A DNA stretch of 64,000 bases from Pisolithus tinctorius (lineage: Eukaryota > Basidiomycota > Agaricomycetes > Boletales > Pisolithaceae): the NCBI GenBank assembly GCA_024663395.1, contig JANFAH010000030.1:62001-126000 (forward strand), given 5' to 3'. This document shows positions 1 to 11,030 of this stretch, piece after piece. The translations under genes were made by a program, and so were the position numbers. Below the pieces are notes generated by a model, which had not been told where the DNA came from, searched no databases, and saw only the letters and a program-made list of their open reading frames with translations. The stretch's first letter is position 1. Each line of letters starts with the position of its first letter.

Positions 1-1038
1 ATAAAACTGGCCCTGGAGGCAGTGGAAGAAGCTGACAGCCCCAATCTACAGCTCAAGTCAATCATGCAACTACACAACAATGGAATACTTTTAGAGCTAA
101 ACACCCACAACGCTGTAGCATGGATCAAGGAGCCCATCAACAAAGCAGCTTTCCTTGCAAAACTAGGTGGCAAGGTCATGATCAAAAACCATCACTACAA
201 CATAGTTATCCTGTTTCTCCCTATCTCAACCAACACAGAACTCCCAGACACCCTCCATGATATGGAAAGTGAGAACAACATCCTGTATGAGTCAATCACA
301 CAAATCAAGTGGATCAAAGACCTGGCCAAATGCTCCCCAATCAATGAGTAGTGCATGTGCTAGTCTCCCTCACCTCCCCCAAAATCACTAACCAGTTACT
401 CAGAGATGGCCTCTATTGGGGCCTCAACAGACTACAACCACACAAGGACAGGAAGGAACCAGTCAGATGCCTCAGATGCCAATGCATCAGACACCTCACC
501 AGAGATTGCCAGCAATCTGCTGACACATGTGGCATTTGTGCTCAGGCCCATTGCATGCAAGAATGCAATTCCATCCACAAACTACTGCATCAACTGCCAG
601 AATGACTCCCACACCAGCACTGACAGAAACTGCCCTGACCTCACTAGGAGACACAGTGCCATGGATGAAAGAACTCCAGAAAACTGAATGCCATACTGCC
701 CCACCTTGGAAGAATGGACCCACATTGAGCTACCCCTGTGCCCAACAAACCCCATAGTGCCAACAAGACCCCACCCCCCACAGAATGCAGCCCAAAGCCA
801 ATTCAGACAAACAACACTAGGGGAAGCAGCAAACTTCCACACAATACCATCCAGACACAGCCAGAACAACATCAGAGGAGGAAGAGGAGGTCCTCTCATG
901 CATCAATACATGCAACATGACATTCCACACCCTCCAGCCCCAATCCTGACCCAACCTCTCCCTGCCCCCCCTTCTGTCCCTGTCATGAACTCTCAGCCAG
1001 GCAATGCAAACTCCACCCCTCCCATAACTAATGTCTGA
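1..1038 (+). pseudogene. LINE ORF1 (gag-like) remnant with zinc knuckles
   Basis: About 110 residues at 22-351 match the N-terminal half of Tad1-type ORF1: a region around AWIKEP, then a hydrophobic ILFLPIS stretch. At 351-605 the frame continues through 'SPKITNQLLRDGL' into two Cys/His knuckles. The first is a clean CX2CX4HX4C (Cys-Leu-Arg-Cys to Asp-Cys), the second a shorter CX2CX3HX4C. Such knuckles bind the element RNA. Between 605 and 1038 the protein is proline-rich and crosses frames, so it looks decayed. The original start is outside the window. Confidence 0.72.
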
Positions 1039-1790
1039 ACAACATACATGCAACAATATGCTAACTAAACTATGTATTTGGCAACAAAATCTTAATACCT
1101 CTCATATAGCCCTACACTCACTAATCAATAGCCCTATAGCAGATGAATGGGACATCATATCCCTACAGGAACCACTGATTGACCAAATAGGCAACACATG
1201 TGCCAACACCCACTGGAGAGTGGCATACCCAATGACCAAGGCAACACTAAACTCCAAGCCCTGAGTGGTAACCCTAATTAATTCCTGAATAAGCACTAAC
1301 ATATGGGAACAGGTACCATTCCCATCCCCAGACATTGTCATAATTTGCATGAGAACTACAAGGGGCACTTATGTGCTCTTCAACATATACAATGACTGCA
1401 AACATGACCACACTGTGGACATGCTGAATGTGTTCCTCACCTCTGAAATCAGAAACATATGCCCAACTGAGAACAATCAAATGCTGTGGCTAGGAGACTT
1501 CAACAGACACCACCCACTATGGGATGAAGACCACAACCATCATCTGTTTACAGCTGCAGCCCTCGCATCAGCTCAGAAGCTGCTTGAATTAACTGTGGAC
1601 TATGGTATGATACAAGCTCTACCTAAAGGGATACCTATGCTCCAGTCTTCATCCTTGGGTAACTGGACATGCCCAGACAATGTCTTTTGCACCAAATCAG
1701 CAATGGAAAGACTCGTCAGCTGTGACATGAGACCAGGGGAATGAGGACCCAACAGTGACCACCTACTGATACTAACATGCATCGAAACCA
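1031..1790 (+). pseudogene. LINE ORF2 N-terminal AP-like endonuclease, broken
   Basis: The reading begins with a 'WQQNLN' motif typical of the first strand of the endonuclease/exonuclease/phosphatase fold. It continues through 'ISLQEP' (the conserved catalytic Glu region), and at 1480-1520 shows 'GDFNRHHPLWDE', the metal-binding and nicking motif of LINE endonucleases. It would nick the target for target-primed reverse transcription. In-frame stops at about 1262 and 1286, plus a frame change near 1740, break it. From 1799 to 2041 the ORF2 linker continues. Confidence 0.78.
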
Positions 1791-2073
1791 CATTAACATT
1801 GTCCTTGTCTCCTTCTGCTTACAATTACTGCAAAGTAGATTGGAAGGGCTTCAACAAGACTCTAAAAACTGAACTTTCCAAAATCAGCCCCCCAGTGGAG
1901 ATAACCAGCAAGGAAGAATTCCAAAGGAATGCAAGAGGAATTGAGACAGCTCTACAGATGACACTAGAGAAGGAGGTACCAAGGTCTCACCCCCACCCAC
2001 ATGTGAAATGTTGGTGGACAAAGGAGTTGACAAACCTATGAAAGAATCTCAAAATGCTAAGTAAAGCCTCATA

Positions 2074-3668
2074 CAGTGAGGGACAAGAGCATTGCAATGT
2101 TTGTGAGGTGTGACTTGCTGCTGATGTAGCTCAGGCTATTCTGCACAGATAATCATGATACCTATACCATTGGAGAGGGGTGACTCTGAGCTTTCCAGAG
2201 CACTAGGGTTCAGTCCAAAAAAAGCAATAAATGCTGAGATATGCCCTATTCTTTCCAAAAAGTGCATTGCAACACTTTTGTCCCTGACTGGTGAAATAGT
2301 GAAAAGTGACCTTTTGATGGGATTGAGGGCATGAAGGATGGGCAAATATGATTACATAATAAACCACATGATCTTCCAGATGATTTATCAGCATGTAAAC
2401 AATGACAAACATTGGACTTGCACCATTAACCCTCCCTCTTTTACCACAACTCATGAAATCATCTCTCTAGCTCACATGGTCATTTTCTCAAGGAATTCTT
2501 ATCAAACATGGGTGGCCACCACAGTGCCATCAGTATAACATGCTCTCAGAACCATCAGTCCCTTAAAAAACCTGCTGTCAGTCATTCCCTGGACTGTTTC
2601 CCCCCCCCCCCCCCCCCCAAGCCTGATGTGTTCTGGGACTAATCAGTACTTGGAAGGCTGAGAATGTTTTGGAGGTCAATCTGGCACTTCAGAACATGAT
2701 GGACAAACCAGTCCCCTCTCAACCAATGCATTTCTGGCACAGGAACACTGGTATGGAAGTTGGGGTGAGACAAAACCTCCTTGTGCTCTGAGCACCATAA
2801 GGGGGTTCACTAGATCTTGCTCTGATCTGAACCGTAGATGACTGGGGAAGGATTATTTGGTCATATGTGACCAAAGGCAATATTCAGGGCCAGATAGAAG
2901 CACAGGATTCTGCTCCATGGCAGTTCAGTAGCATATCCTTCTCATGACACCCAGGGGTAAAGAGGATTTTGTCTTGCCCTAACTTCCATACCACTGTCCC
3001 TGTGCCAGAAATGCATTGGTTGAGAGGGGACTGGTTTGTCCATCATGTTCTGAAGTGCCAGATTGACCTCCAAAACATTCTCAGCCTTCCAAGTACTGAT
3101 TAGTCCCAGAACACATCAGGCTTGGGGGGGGGGGGGGGGGGGAAACAGTCCAGGGAATGACTGACAGCAGGTTTTTTAAGGGACTGATGGTTCTGAGAGC
3201 ATGTTATACTGATGGCACTGTGGTGGCCACCCATGTTTGATAAGAATTCCTTGAGAAAATGACCATGTGAGCTAGAGAGATGATTTCATGAGTTGTGGTA
3301 AAAGAGGGAGGGTTAATGGTGCAAGTCCAATGTTTGTCATTGTTTACATGCTGATAAATCATCTGGAAGATCATGTGGTTTATTATGTAATCATATTTGC
3401 CCATCCTTCATGCCCTCAATCCCATCAAAAGGTCACTTTTCACTATTTCACCAGTCAGGGACAAAAGTGTTGCAATGCACTTTTTGGAAAGAATAGGGCA
3501 TATCTCAGCATTTATTGCTTTTTTTGGACTGAACCCTAGTGCTCTGGAAAGCTCAGAGTCACCCCTCTCCAATGGTATAGGTATCATGATTATCTGTGCA
3601 GAATAGCCTGAGCTACATCAGCAGCAAGTCACACCTCACCAACATTGCAATGCTTTTGTCCCTCACTG
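2074..3668. mobile_element. Palindromic (foldback) element A in TA target
   Basis: This is a 1,595-bp element with long inverted arms (about 2074-2775 and 2967-3668) around a spacer of roughly 190 bp. The ends read CAGTGAGGGACAA inward on both sides, and TA flanks both ends (2072-2073 and 3669-3670). This is the pattern of Tc1/mariner-type MITEs and foldbacks. Arms agree except for scattered substitutions. Each arm carries a homopolymer (C run near 2600, G run near 3125). No transposase is encoded. The insertion lies inside LINE ORF2. Confidence 0.9.
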
Positions 3669-3670
3669 TA

Positions 3671-6524
3671 CACATTCTATGCAATCTGCAATCACAACAG
3701 CCACAGGTTATGCAGGGAGAAGGTGAAAGAGTACAACAAAGCAATACAGGAGGTGAAGAAGTCCCACTGGAGGGACTGGCTTGAAGAGGCTGGTAGCAAG
3801 GACCTTTGGAAAGCTAACAGATACATCTCCAAAACATATGGCAATGGCAGCAAAGCCAGGATACCCACTCTCAAGAAAACCAACAAGGACAGTACCACAA
3901 CCATGACCAACTCCAATGAAGACAAAAGCCAGTTGTTCATGAAGACACTCTTCCCTCCACCACCACCCCACTCATTGGTACCACAGGACTACAAATACTC
4001 AGACCAGGCAGAATGATGGACCCCCATCATGAAAGACCAGATAGCATGTGCAATCAAGAACTTGAGCCCATACAAGGTGCCAAGGCCAGAGAGTATAGCC
4101 AGCATCATATTCCAAAAATCACCAGTGCTTTCAGAATACTTACTACATCTATTCAACTCAGTGTTCACTTTTCAAACCTACTATGAACCCTGGAGGGAAT
4201 CCACAATGGTCATCCTCTGGAAGCTGGGCAAACCAGACTACACAATGCTGAAGGCCTACAGGCCAATAGCATTACTCAACACCATGGTGAAGCTACTACA
4301 GTGGCTCAAAAAACTGTCTGCATGTTTGTATGTTTTACATTAGTTATGACTAAACACAATAACCCCTAACCCTAGCCCTAAACCATGAGTGCATGAAATA
4401 AGGTACTTACTCTTGGCTTTCTATTGGTCCATGAATCAAGTGATTTGGATAGGAATTGATAGAATAGCAGCCATTTGAAAATGACATGTCATGCAGACAG
4501 TTTTTTGAGTCTAACAAAGTTTAAAATGCTGTGAGGTGCTTACTAATGCTTACATGGTATATCACATGGTCTATTTGATGATTTGTCATCATACAAACAA
4601 TGCCAAACAATGAATTGGGTCCATCAAGGCTCCCTCTTCTACCCCAACTCATGAAACCATCCTCCTGGTCCATCTGGGCCATTTTCTCAGAGTAATCCCC
4701 ATAAATATTGGTGCCCACTACAGTAATGTCATCAGGGTATATGTCCAACACAATCAAACCCTTAAAAAATCTGCTTTCAGTCATCCCTATGCTGTTTCCC
4801 CCACCCATACCTGACATGTTCTGCAACTAACCAGTACTGAGAATGCTGAAAAAGCCATGATGGTTAATCTGGCACTGTATAACATGACCAACAATCCAAT
4901 CACCTCTTATCTGGTGGGTTTCCACCTCAGGGGTGCTGGGTTGAGGGCTAGGGTGAGCTAAAACCCTTCATTACAGTCCAGGTGCCCTGGGGGGGATAGT
5001 CCACTGAACTACTAGCAAGGAGATTCCATCAATCCATCTAGCCCTGAGTATTACCTATGGTCCTATATGACCAAATCACCCATTCCCAGTCATCCACAGT
5101 CAGCTGAGAGCACAGTCTAGCCATGCTTCCCATGCCACCTGAAGTGTGCAGGAATGTTTTGTCTCACCCCAGCATTGAAACTAGTTGCACTGTGGTGAAA
5201 ATGCACTGGTTAAAAGGTGTTTTGTTTGTTCATCATTTCCTGATGTGCTGGATTAACCTCCATGGCATTTCCAGCATTCTCAGTACTGATTAGTTGCAGA
5301 ACATGTCAGGTATGGGTGGGGGAAACAGCACAGGGATGACTGAAGCAGATTTTTTAAGGGTTTGATTGTGTTGGACATATACCCTGATGACATTACTGTA
5401 GTGGGCACCAATATTTATGGGGATTACTCTGAGAAAATGGCCCAGATGGACCAGGAGGATGGTTTCATGAGTTGGGGTAGAAGAGGGAGCCTTGATGGAC
5501 CCAATTCATTGTTTGGCATTGTTTGTATGATGACAAATCATCAAATAGACCATGTGATATACCATGTAAGCATTAGTAAGCACCTCACAGCATTTTAAAC
5601 TTTGTTCGACTCAAAAAACTGTCTGCATGACATGTCATTTTCAAATGGCTGCTATTCTATCAATTCCTATCCAAATCACTTGATTCATGGACCAATAGAA
5701 AGCCAAGAGTAAGTACCTTATTTCATGCACTCATGGTTTAGGGATAGGGTTAGGGGTTATTGTGTTTAGTCATAACTAATGTACAACATACAAACATGCA
5801 GACAGTTTTTTGAGCCACTGTATTGGCCATAGTAGTGGCATGCACCTTGTTCATACTAGAAGAACACCAGCTCCTCCTGGCCACACACTTTGGCAGCAGA
5901 CCAGGCCAGTCAACTGAGGACTCATTACTGCTTCTCAAAACCATGATATGACACACATGGTGCCAAAAACAAGTGGTGTTGGCACTGTTCCTAGACATTG
6001 AAGGAGCATTTCCAAATGCAGTTACAGACCAATTACTACACAACATGCATAAAAGATGTCTTCCTATCGAGATAGTATGCTTCACCAAATGACTACTAAC
6101 AAACAGGAAAACAAAACTCCACTTCAACAACTATGAATCTGAGTGGTTTGCCATCAAGAATAGCATTGGTCAAGGTGACCCCTTGTCGATGGTACTATAT
6201 GTGATATACAGTTCAGACTTAGTAGATGCAGCCAAGGGAAAAAAGGAACTAATGCTTGCATTTGTAGACGACACAGCATTCATCACCATTGGAAAAACAT
6301 TTGATGAAACTCATGCCATGCTGTTGAACATGATGGAAAGGGAGGACAGAGGTTATGATTGGTCCCACAAACACAACTCAAGATTTGAAATGAGCAAATT
6401 CACATTAATGGACTTCATGCTCAACAGGGCCAAACCAAAACCACTGCTAACACTAAGAGGCACCCAAATCACTGCAGTACCAACTCACAAATTCCTAGGT
6501 ATCATACTTGATCAAGAACTATGA
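3671..6524 (+). pseudogene. LINE reverse transcriptase domain, split by element B
   Basis: At 3671-4296 lies the thumb-proximal and finger region: a charged stretch after the insertion site, then 'NLSPYKVPRPESI' (the K-x-PGPD-like motif, here decayed) and 'AYRPIALLNTMVK', a conserved LINE RT motif. The frame resumes at 5821 after the inserted element with a motif resembling HFG.RPG.ST, then 'FLDIEGAF' (first catalytic Asp, near 5990). At 6183-6524 comes 'AFVDDTAF', the F-V-D-D catalytic pair, followed by the primer-grip region around 'THKFLGIILDQEL'. Stops near 5950 and 6180 and frame changes make it inactive. The enzyme would copy LINE RNA into DNA at the nicked target. Confidence 0.85.
4299..5820. 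mobile_element. Palindromic (foldback) element B in TA target
   Basis: This 1,522-bp palindrome has ends reading CAGTGGCTCAAAAAACTG inward and TA on both flanks (4297-4298 and 5821-5822). The arms are nearly identical near the ends and diverge towards the centre (around 4965-5155). The inner arm around 4590-4830 and 5330-5560 is clearly related to the inner arm of element A, but the outermost ~220 bp are different. A second, inverted copy of the terminal motif lies at about 4488-4508 (left) and 5608-5628 (right). Each arm therefore looks like a small MITE joined to an element-A-like core. No transposase is encoded. Confidence 0.88.
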
Positions 6525-6601
6525 TGGAAAACACAAGCAGCATGAGCCCTAGCAAAGGGTACTAAGCAAGCACTACTCCTGAGAAGACTATCTGCAATGA
6601 C

Positions 6602-8079
6602 ATGGGCATACCTGTGAAACTAATGTGCCAACTGTACCAGACAGTAGTCATCCCCAAAATAATGTATGCAGCCCCAGTGTGGCTCCAACCCACCTACTCT
6701 GGAAACCACATGACCAGAATCAGAGGCTCAAAAGGTATAGTGAGACACCTACTAACAATACAAAGACTAGCAGCCATAGCAGCCACAGGAGCCATGAAAA
6801 CAACCCCCACCAATGCACTGTTAGTGCATGTCCACATCCCACCAGCACTGATACTCATACAGAAAACACTTTACAATGCCTCGCTCCAGCTCTCCTTGCT
6901 TCCCAGAACCCACCTGCTCCTTGCTATCATCACCAAAATCAGTAAAACAAACATTAAACAGCACAGATCATCCATTCACCAACTCTTACATGACCTAAAT
7001 GTCAACCCACAACTCACAGAGACAATCCACCCATGTCTAACCTCACCCTATGCCCCTATCTCACACACCACTGCCATAGCTCCAAACAAGAAAGAGGCAA
7101 TCAAGGAGCTAGTGGAACTTAAAGACTGCACACTAATTTTCACAGATGGATCAAGCACAGAATATGGGGTGGGAGCAGCTGCAGTCCTCTACATGGACTA
7201 TCAACATGTCACTATGCTGAGATACCACCTTGGGAACACATCACAACATATGGTCTTCAAAGCCAAGGCAGCAGCTCTGTTGCTGGCAGCTCACCTCCTC
7301 AACACCAGGCTGGAGGTTGTGTATCTGGAAACCATATTAGTTGACAACCAAGCAGTAATAAGATCAAGTGAGTGGCCATAATTGAGACCAGGCCATTATC
7401 TACTGATGCATTCCAGGTCCATGATCATCAAAGCCCTAAGCAAAGAACAGCTATCAAGAAAAAACATTACAATATGATGGATAGCAGGACATATGGAAGT
7501 CAAAGGCAATGAACTGGCAGACAGGGAGGCAAAGATAGTGGAAACAGGGGCAGAATTGGCTAGCCCACCAGAGGATCTACCCCTGTTACTAAGAAAACAG
7601 CTACCCCTCAGTATATCCACCCTTAAACAGACCCACAATGCGAAACTCAAGACCCTATGGGCCAAAACCTGGAAGAACTCCCCCCCCCCAGTACAACAGA
7701 ATATCTGCCATAGATCCCCAACTACTAAATGCCTTGTTCACAAAACTCACCACCTCCCTCCCCAAGAAACAAACTAGCCTATACATCCAACTACACATGG
7801 GACATATCCCCCTGAACAAACATCCTCACTGCATAGGATGCAGCAACACTCCTATGTGTCTGCAGTGCAGTGAAACTAGCCAAGAAGACATACATCACTA
7901 TCTATTCCAATGCACTAGATATGTCAGAGAATGATACATGCTGCAAAGGATATTAGGGAGGGATGCCACTTCCATGGCATACCTTCTCACTAACCCAAAA
8001 GCACAATCACACCTCCTCAAATACATATCAACCACCAAATGGTTGCAAAACACATTCAGTGAGATCCACAAACAAACTT
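6602..8079 (+). pseudogene. LINE RNase H domain and C-terminal Cys/His motif
   Basis: At 6602-7381 an open frame holds the RT connection region and then 'IFTDGSSTEYGVGAAA', the D-G-S motif of RNase H. The second catalytic acidic residue position is around 'KAKAAALLLAAHLL'; the next Asp is in 'LVDNQAV'. At 7480-7560 'WIAGHMEVKGNELAD' is the conserved H...N.AD block. The tail at 7815-7930 carries Cys-Ile-Gly-Cys, Cys-Leu-Gln-Cys and an HHYLFQC motif, the usual LINE C-terminal zinc motif. Stops after 7381, before 7490 and at about 7933 break the frame. Confidence 0.8.
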
Positions 8080-8663
8080 AACAAAGAATAATGCTACACA
8101 CAGATAAGAAAACAAACAAAGATGGCAAACAAAGCAGTAGACACCTCAGGACCACAGGCATCCATCAACCAAGCTAGCAGAGCTACCTACACATCCCCCA
8201 CCACCAAGCCTAAACCAACAATCATGTCCAAACTCCCCCCACTTGCCCAACTCACTCACACCAAGATCAGATCATACCATACTTATAAACCGCACACCCC
8301 CCAGCATACTTGCACAACCAGTTCCCATGTCCTGTAGCAACCACATCCTTGCATGCTATTTAAACAACCAAGACAGACCCACACCCCCAGACAAAGAAGA
8401 ACTTGTTATGCCCTAGAAACTGGCCAGTCTATCGACTGCCAGGCCAATGTAGATAGAGCCAAAACAGTCAGTGGAAATACTAAACCTCCTTCATCACAAA
8501 GGCAGAGTGTCCTAAAACAGCCAGTGGGAATGGCAGACTGATGGGGGGCCAACAGCCCTGCCATCAGGGCATTCACTTGCTGATAAGGAATGGTAGGCCA
8601 CAGGGGCAAAATTAGATTGCTAAACTACACTAGTATAGTGCAACATAGGGTAGTAATACCCTC
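8080..8663. other. No gene recognised (LINE 3' region / spacer)
   Basis: This CpG-poor stretch has only short open frames. The first part may be LINE 3' untranslated sequence. No LTR, poly-A tail or recognisable domain was seen. Confidence 0.4.
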
Positions 8664-10672
8664 ATGCACTTAAATTCAGAGTTAAAAAAAAAAATCAGGA
8701 AGCAGCCAGATGAGTCCCTGACCTCCCTCATCACCAGAATTGAAGATTCTATGTCTAGAATCCAAGAACTGCATCCTAAAGACACTGCTACACCCTACTC
8801 CATCAAGGACATGGACAATGAACTTGTCTGTATGGCCATGGTGTTCACTTTAGGTGCCTGTGCACCTCCTTTCCCATTTCTTTATTTGTTATAAAAAAAC
8901 AAGGACATTGAGTGGGCAAATGCCAACATACATCTGGACCCAGAGGGAGATGATCTCCCTCAGCACAGATGGCAAGAGCTGAGGTTATCAGTGATGGAAG
9001 AACAGGAGGGAACTCTTCATAAGAGTAACCAACTGAAAGAAAAGTGGGAGAACTGCATCCTGGAGGCTCAGGAGATGGCCTCAGCTGCAGAAAGGAACAT
9101 TGAGGAACACCCAGTGTGGAGGATGATCCATGGATATTTGAATCTGCCAAGGCCTAATGAACTTCACCAATAATGTACAGATACATGTCAGGTTTCCTGG
9201 ACACTGTCCATAAGGGATATAAAAATGAGCCTATGCTCACTAAGATAAAAGCACAGCCATCACATCATCCTCAGTTTGAGGAGAAGGATGGCCTATTATA
9301 GATGAAGAATCATGCTGGAGAGGAGGTATTGTGTCCCCCACATGCAAAGTACAAGAATGATGACATAATAGCATGGGTCATAGACCAAGTGCACAAGATT
9401 CTGGGAAACTTTGGGTCCCAGAGAACAGCAGATTACATCTGCAGGTGGTAGTGGTGGCCAAGACTTGGCAAGGAAGTCAACAGGTTCTGTAGAACCTGTC
9501 CCATGTGTCAAATGATGAAAACTGAGAATCAGAAGCCTTCAGGCCTAATGCACAGTCTACCTGTGCCAAGACAACCATGGGGGTCCATAGCTATGGACTT
9601 TGTGGGACCATTCCCACCAAGCAAAGGGTATGACTACCTGTGGGTAGTCCTATGCCATCTGATGACTATGATACACCTGATACTGGTAAAGACAACAGTG
9701 TGAGCCTCAGAACTTGCATGGATATTCATAAAGGAAGTAGCCCACTTGCATGGACTACCAGAGACAATTGTCTTGGATAGAAACATGAAGTTCATGTAAA
9801 AGTTCTGGCATGAAATGCACAAATGTTGAGAGCAAAACTCCCAATGTCAACTGCATTCCATCCACAGACAGATGGTGCATCTGAATGAGCTATACACAAT
9901 GTAGCACAGATGCTATGATTGATGGTCCATCCAGACCAAAAGGACTGGGTGGCAAAGCTGCCAATGGTCAAGTTTGCAATAAACTCAAGCATCAACAACT
10001 CTATGGGGTTTGCCCATTCAAACTAAACTACAGGCACATGCCTGTGATGATGCCATGGATTGATATGGGGATGATGACAATGTCCCCAGGCATTAGGATG
10101 TTCATCTGACAAGTGCTAGAGAATTTAGAAATGGCACACAATGCCATAATCAAGAGTAGAGTGGTGCAGACTCACCATGCCAACAAGAAATGGACAGAAG
10201 GTACTCATCTTCAAGTCAGAGATCTTGTGTACCTCTCCACAAAGAACATGACCATGCCCAAGGGACAAGCTCACAAGCTTGTACCTAAACACATTGGACT
10301 GATGAGAGTGCTGTGCCATGACAGCACAAGCAATACATACATGCTTGAACTGCTGGAGCAGTTGAAAGCAAGATGCATACACCCAACATTTCATGTTGGG
10401 CTTCTGCATAAGTACAAACCCACTAATGACTTACTGTTCCCAAGGCAGGATGCACACACATTCTATGACATCAGCATGGCTGACAATGACAAGTGGATAG
10501 TGGACAAGATACTTGCCCACTGTTGGTCAAACAACAAGGTTGAATTCCTTGTAAAGTAGAATATGGGAGATTCCACATGGGAGCCAATGTCCCACTGCAA
10601 GAACCTTGAGACCTTGGACAGGTATCTTGAGCTTCAAGGTGTATGGAACATATGCCAGCTGCCTTGAAAGGC
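8664..10672 (+). pseudogene. Ty3/gypsy chromovirus remnant (gag fragment, integrase, chromodomain)
   Basis: At 8664-8850 is a gag-like segment with 'RIEDSMSRIQELHP'. The frame then jumps into the pol region upstream of integrase, so protease, RT and RNase H are missing (internal deletion). From 9300 comes the integrase HHCC domain ('CPMCQMMKTENQKPSG'), then the catalytic core with 'MDFVGPFPPSKGYDYLWV' (first Asp), a 'VLDRNMKF' block (second Asp) and a stop-containing 'FHPQTDGAS' region. At 10113-10559 lie the integrase C-terminal GPY-like region and a chromodomain (around 'KWIVDKILAHCW' and 'STWEP'). Stops at about 9702, 9797, 10108 and 10557 break it. No LTRs were found at its ends. Confidence 0.82.
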
Positions 10673-11030
10673 ACAGGATATATGGGAACATGTAGTAGCC
10701 ACTCAGTAGCTATGAGTAGTCATGAGCTACTAATGGAATTGAATGGACTCAAAAAAAAAGTCATATAAAAAAAAAATATGAAAAAAAAAAAAAAACAAAC
10801 ATACAAAAGACAAAGATCAAAAGTCTAACAATAACTGAACACTGCATTCTGTCAAAGGTAGATAGTATAATGTAGTCACCCACTGATCATTCTTCATCCA
10901 CATGCTTTTTCCTATTTGAGTATTACTTAAGTTTTTAATTATGCCTCATGCCATTCACTGTTTCTCTTCTTAACTCTTAGCTACTTACCACCACCATCCA
11001 ACTCACTCGCCTTATACCATTCTTATAACA
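10673..11030. other. A-rich spacer
   Basis: Homopolymer A runs at 10740-10800 are followed by an AT-rich, pyrimidine-rich stretch leading to an ATG at 11031. No gene was recognised. Confidence 0.4.

Larger units (their letters stand above)
1..8079 (+). mobile_element. Tad1-like non-LTR retrotransposon (LINE), decayed, interrupted twice
   Basis: The order is ORF1-like protein with zinc knuckles, AP-type endonuclease, reverse transcriptase, RNase H and a final Cys/His motif. This is the layout of fungal Tad1-like LINEs. The 5' end lies outside the window. Two palindromic elements (2074-3668 and 4299-5820) split the coding region. Removing each with one copy of its TA duplication brings the LINE codons back into register (Ser-Tyr-Thr-Phe across the first, Lys-Leu-Leu-Leu-Ala across the second). 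Many in-frame stops, mostly TGA, make it inactive. CpG is almost absent, so many TGA stops are probably CGA codons lost by deamination (inference). No poly-A tail or target duplication was found at the 3' end. Confidence 0.88.

Noticed and set aside
2338..3606. Identical small proteins on both strands of palindrome A
   Set aside because: They are mirror images produced by the inverted arms, with no recognised domain or start context.
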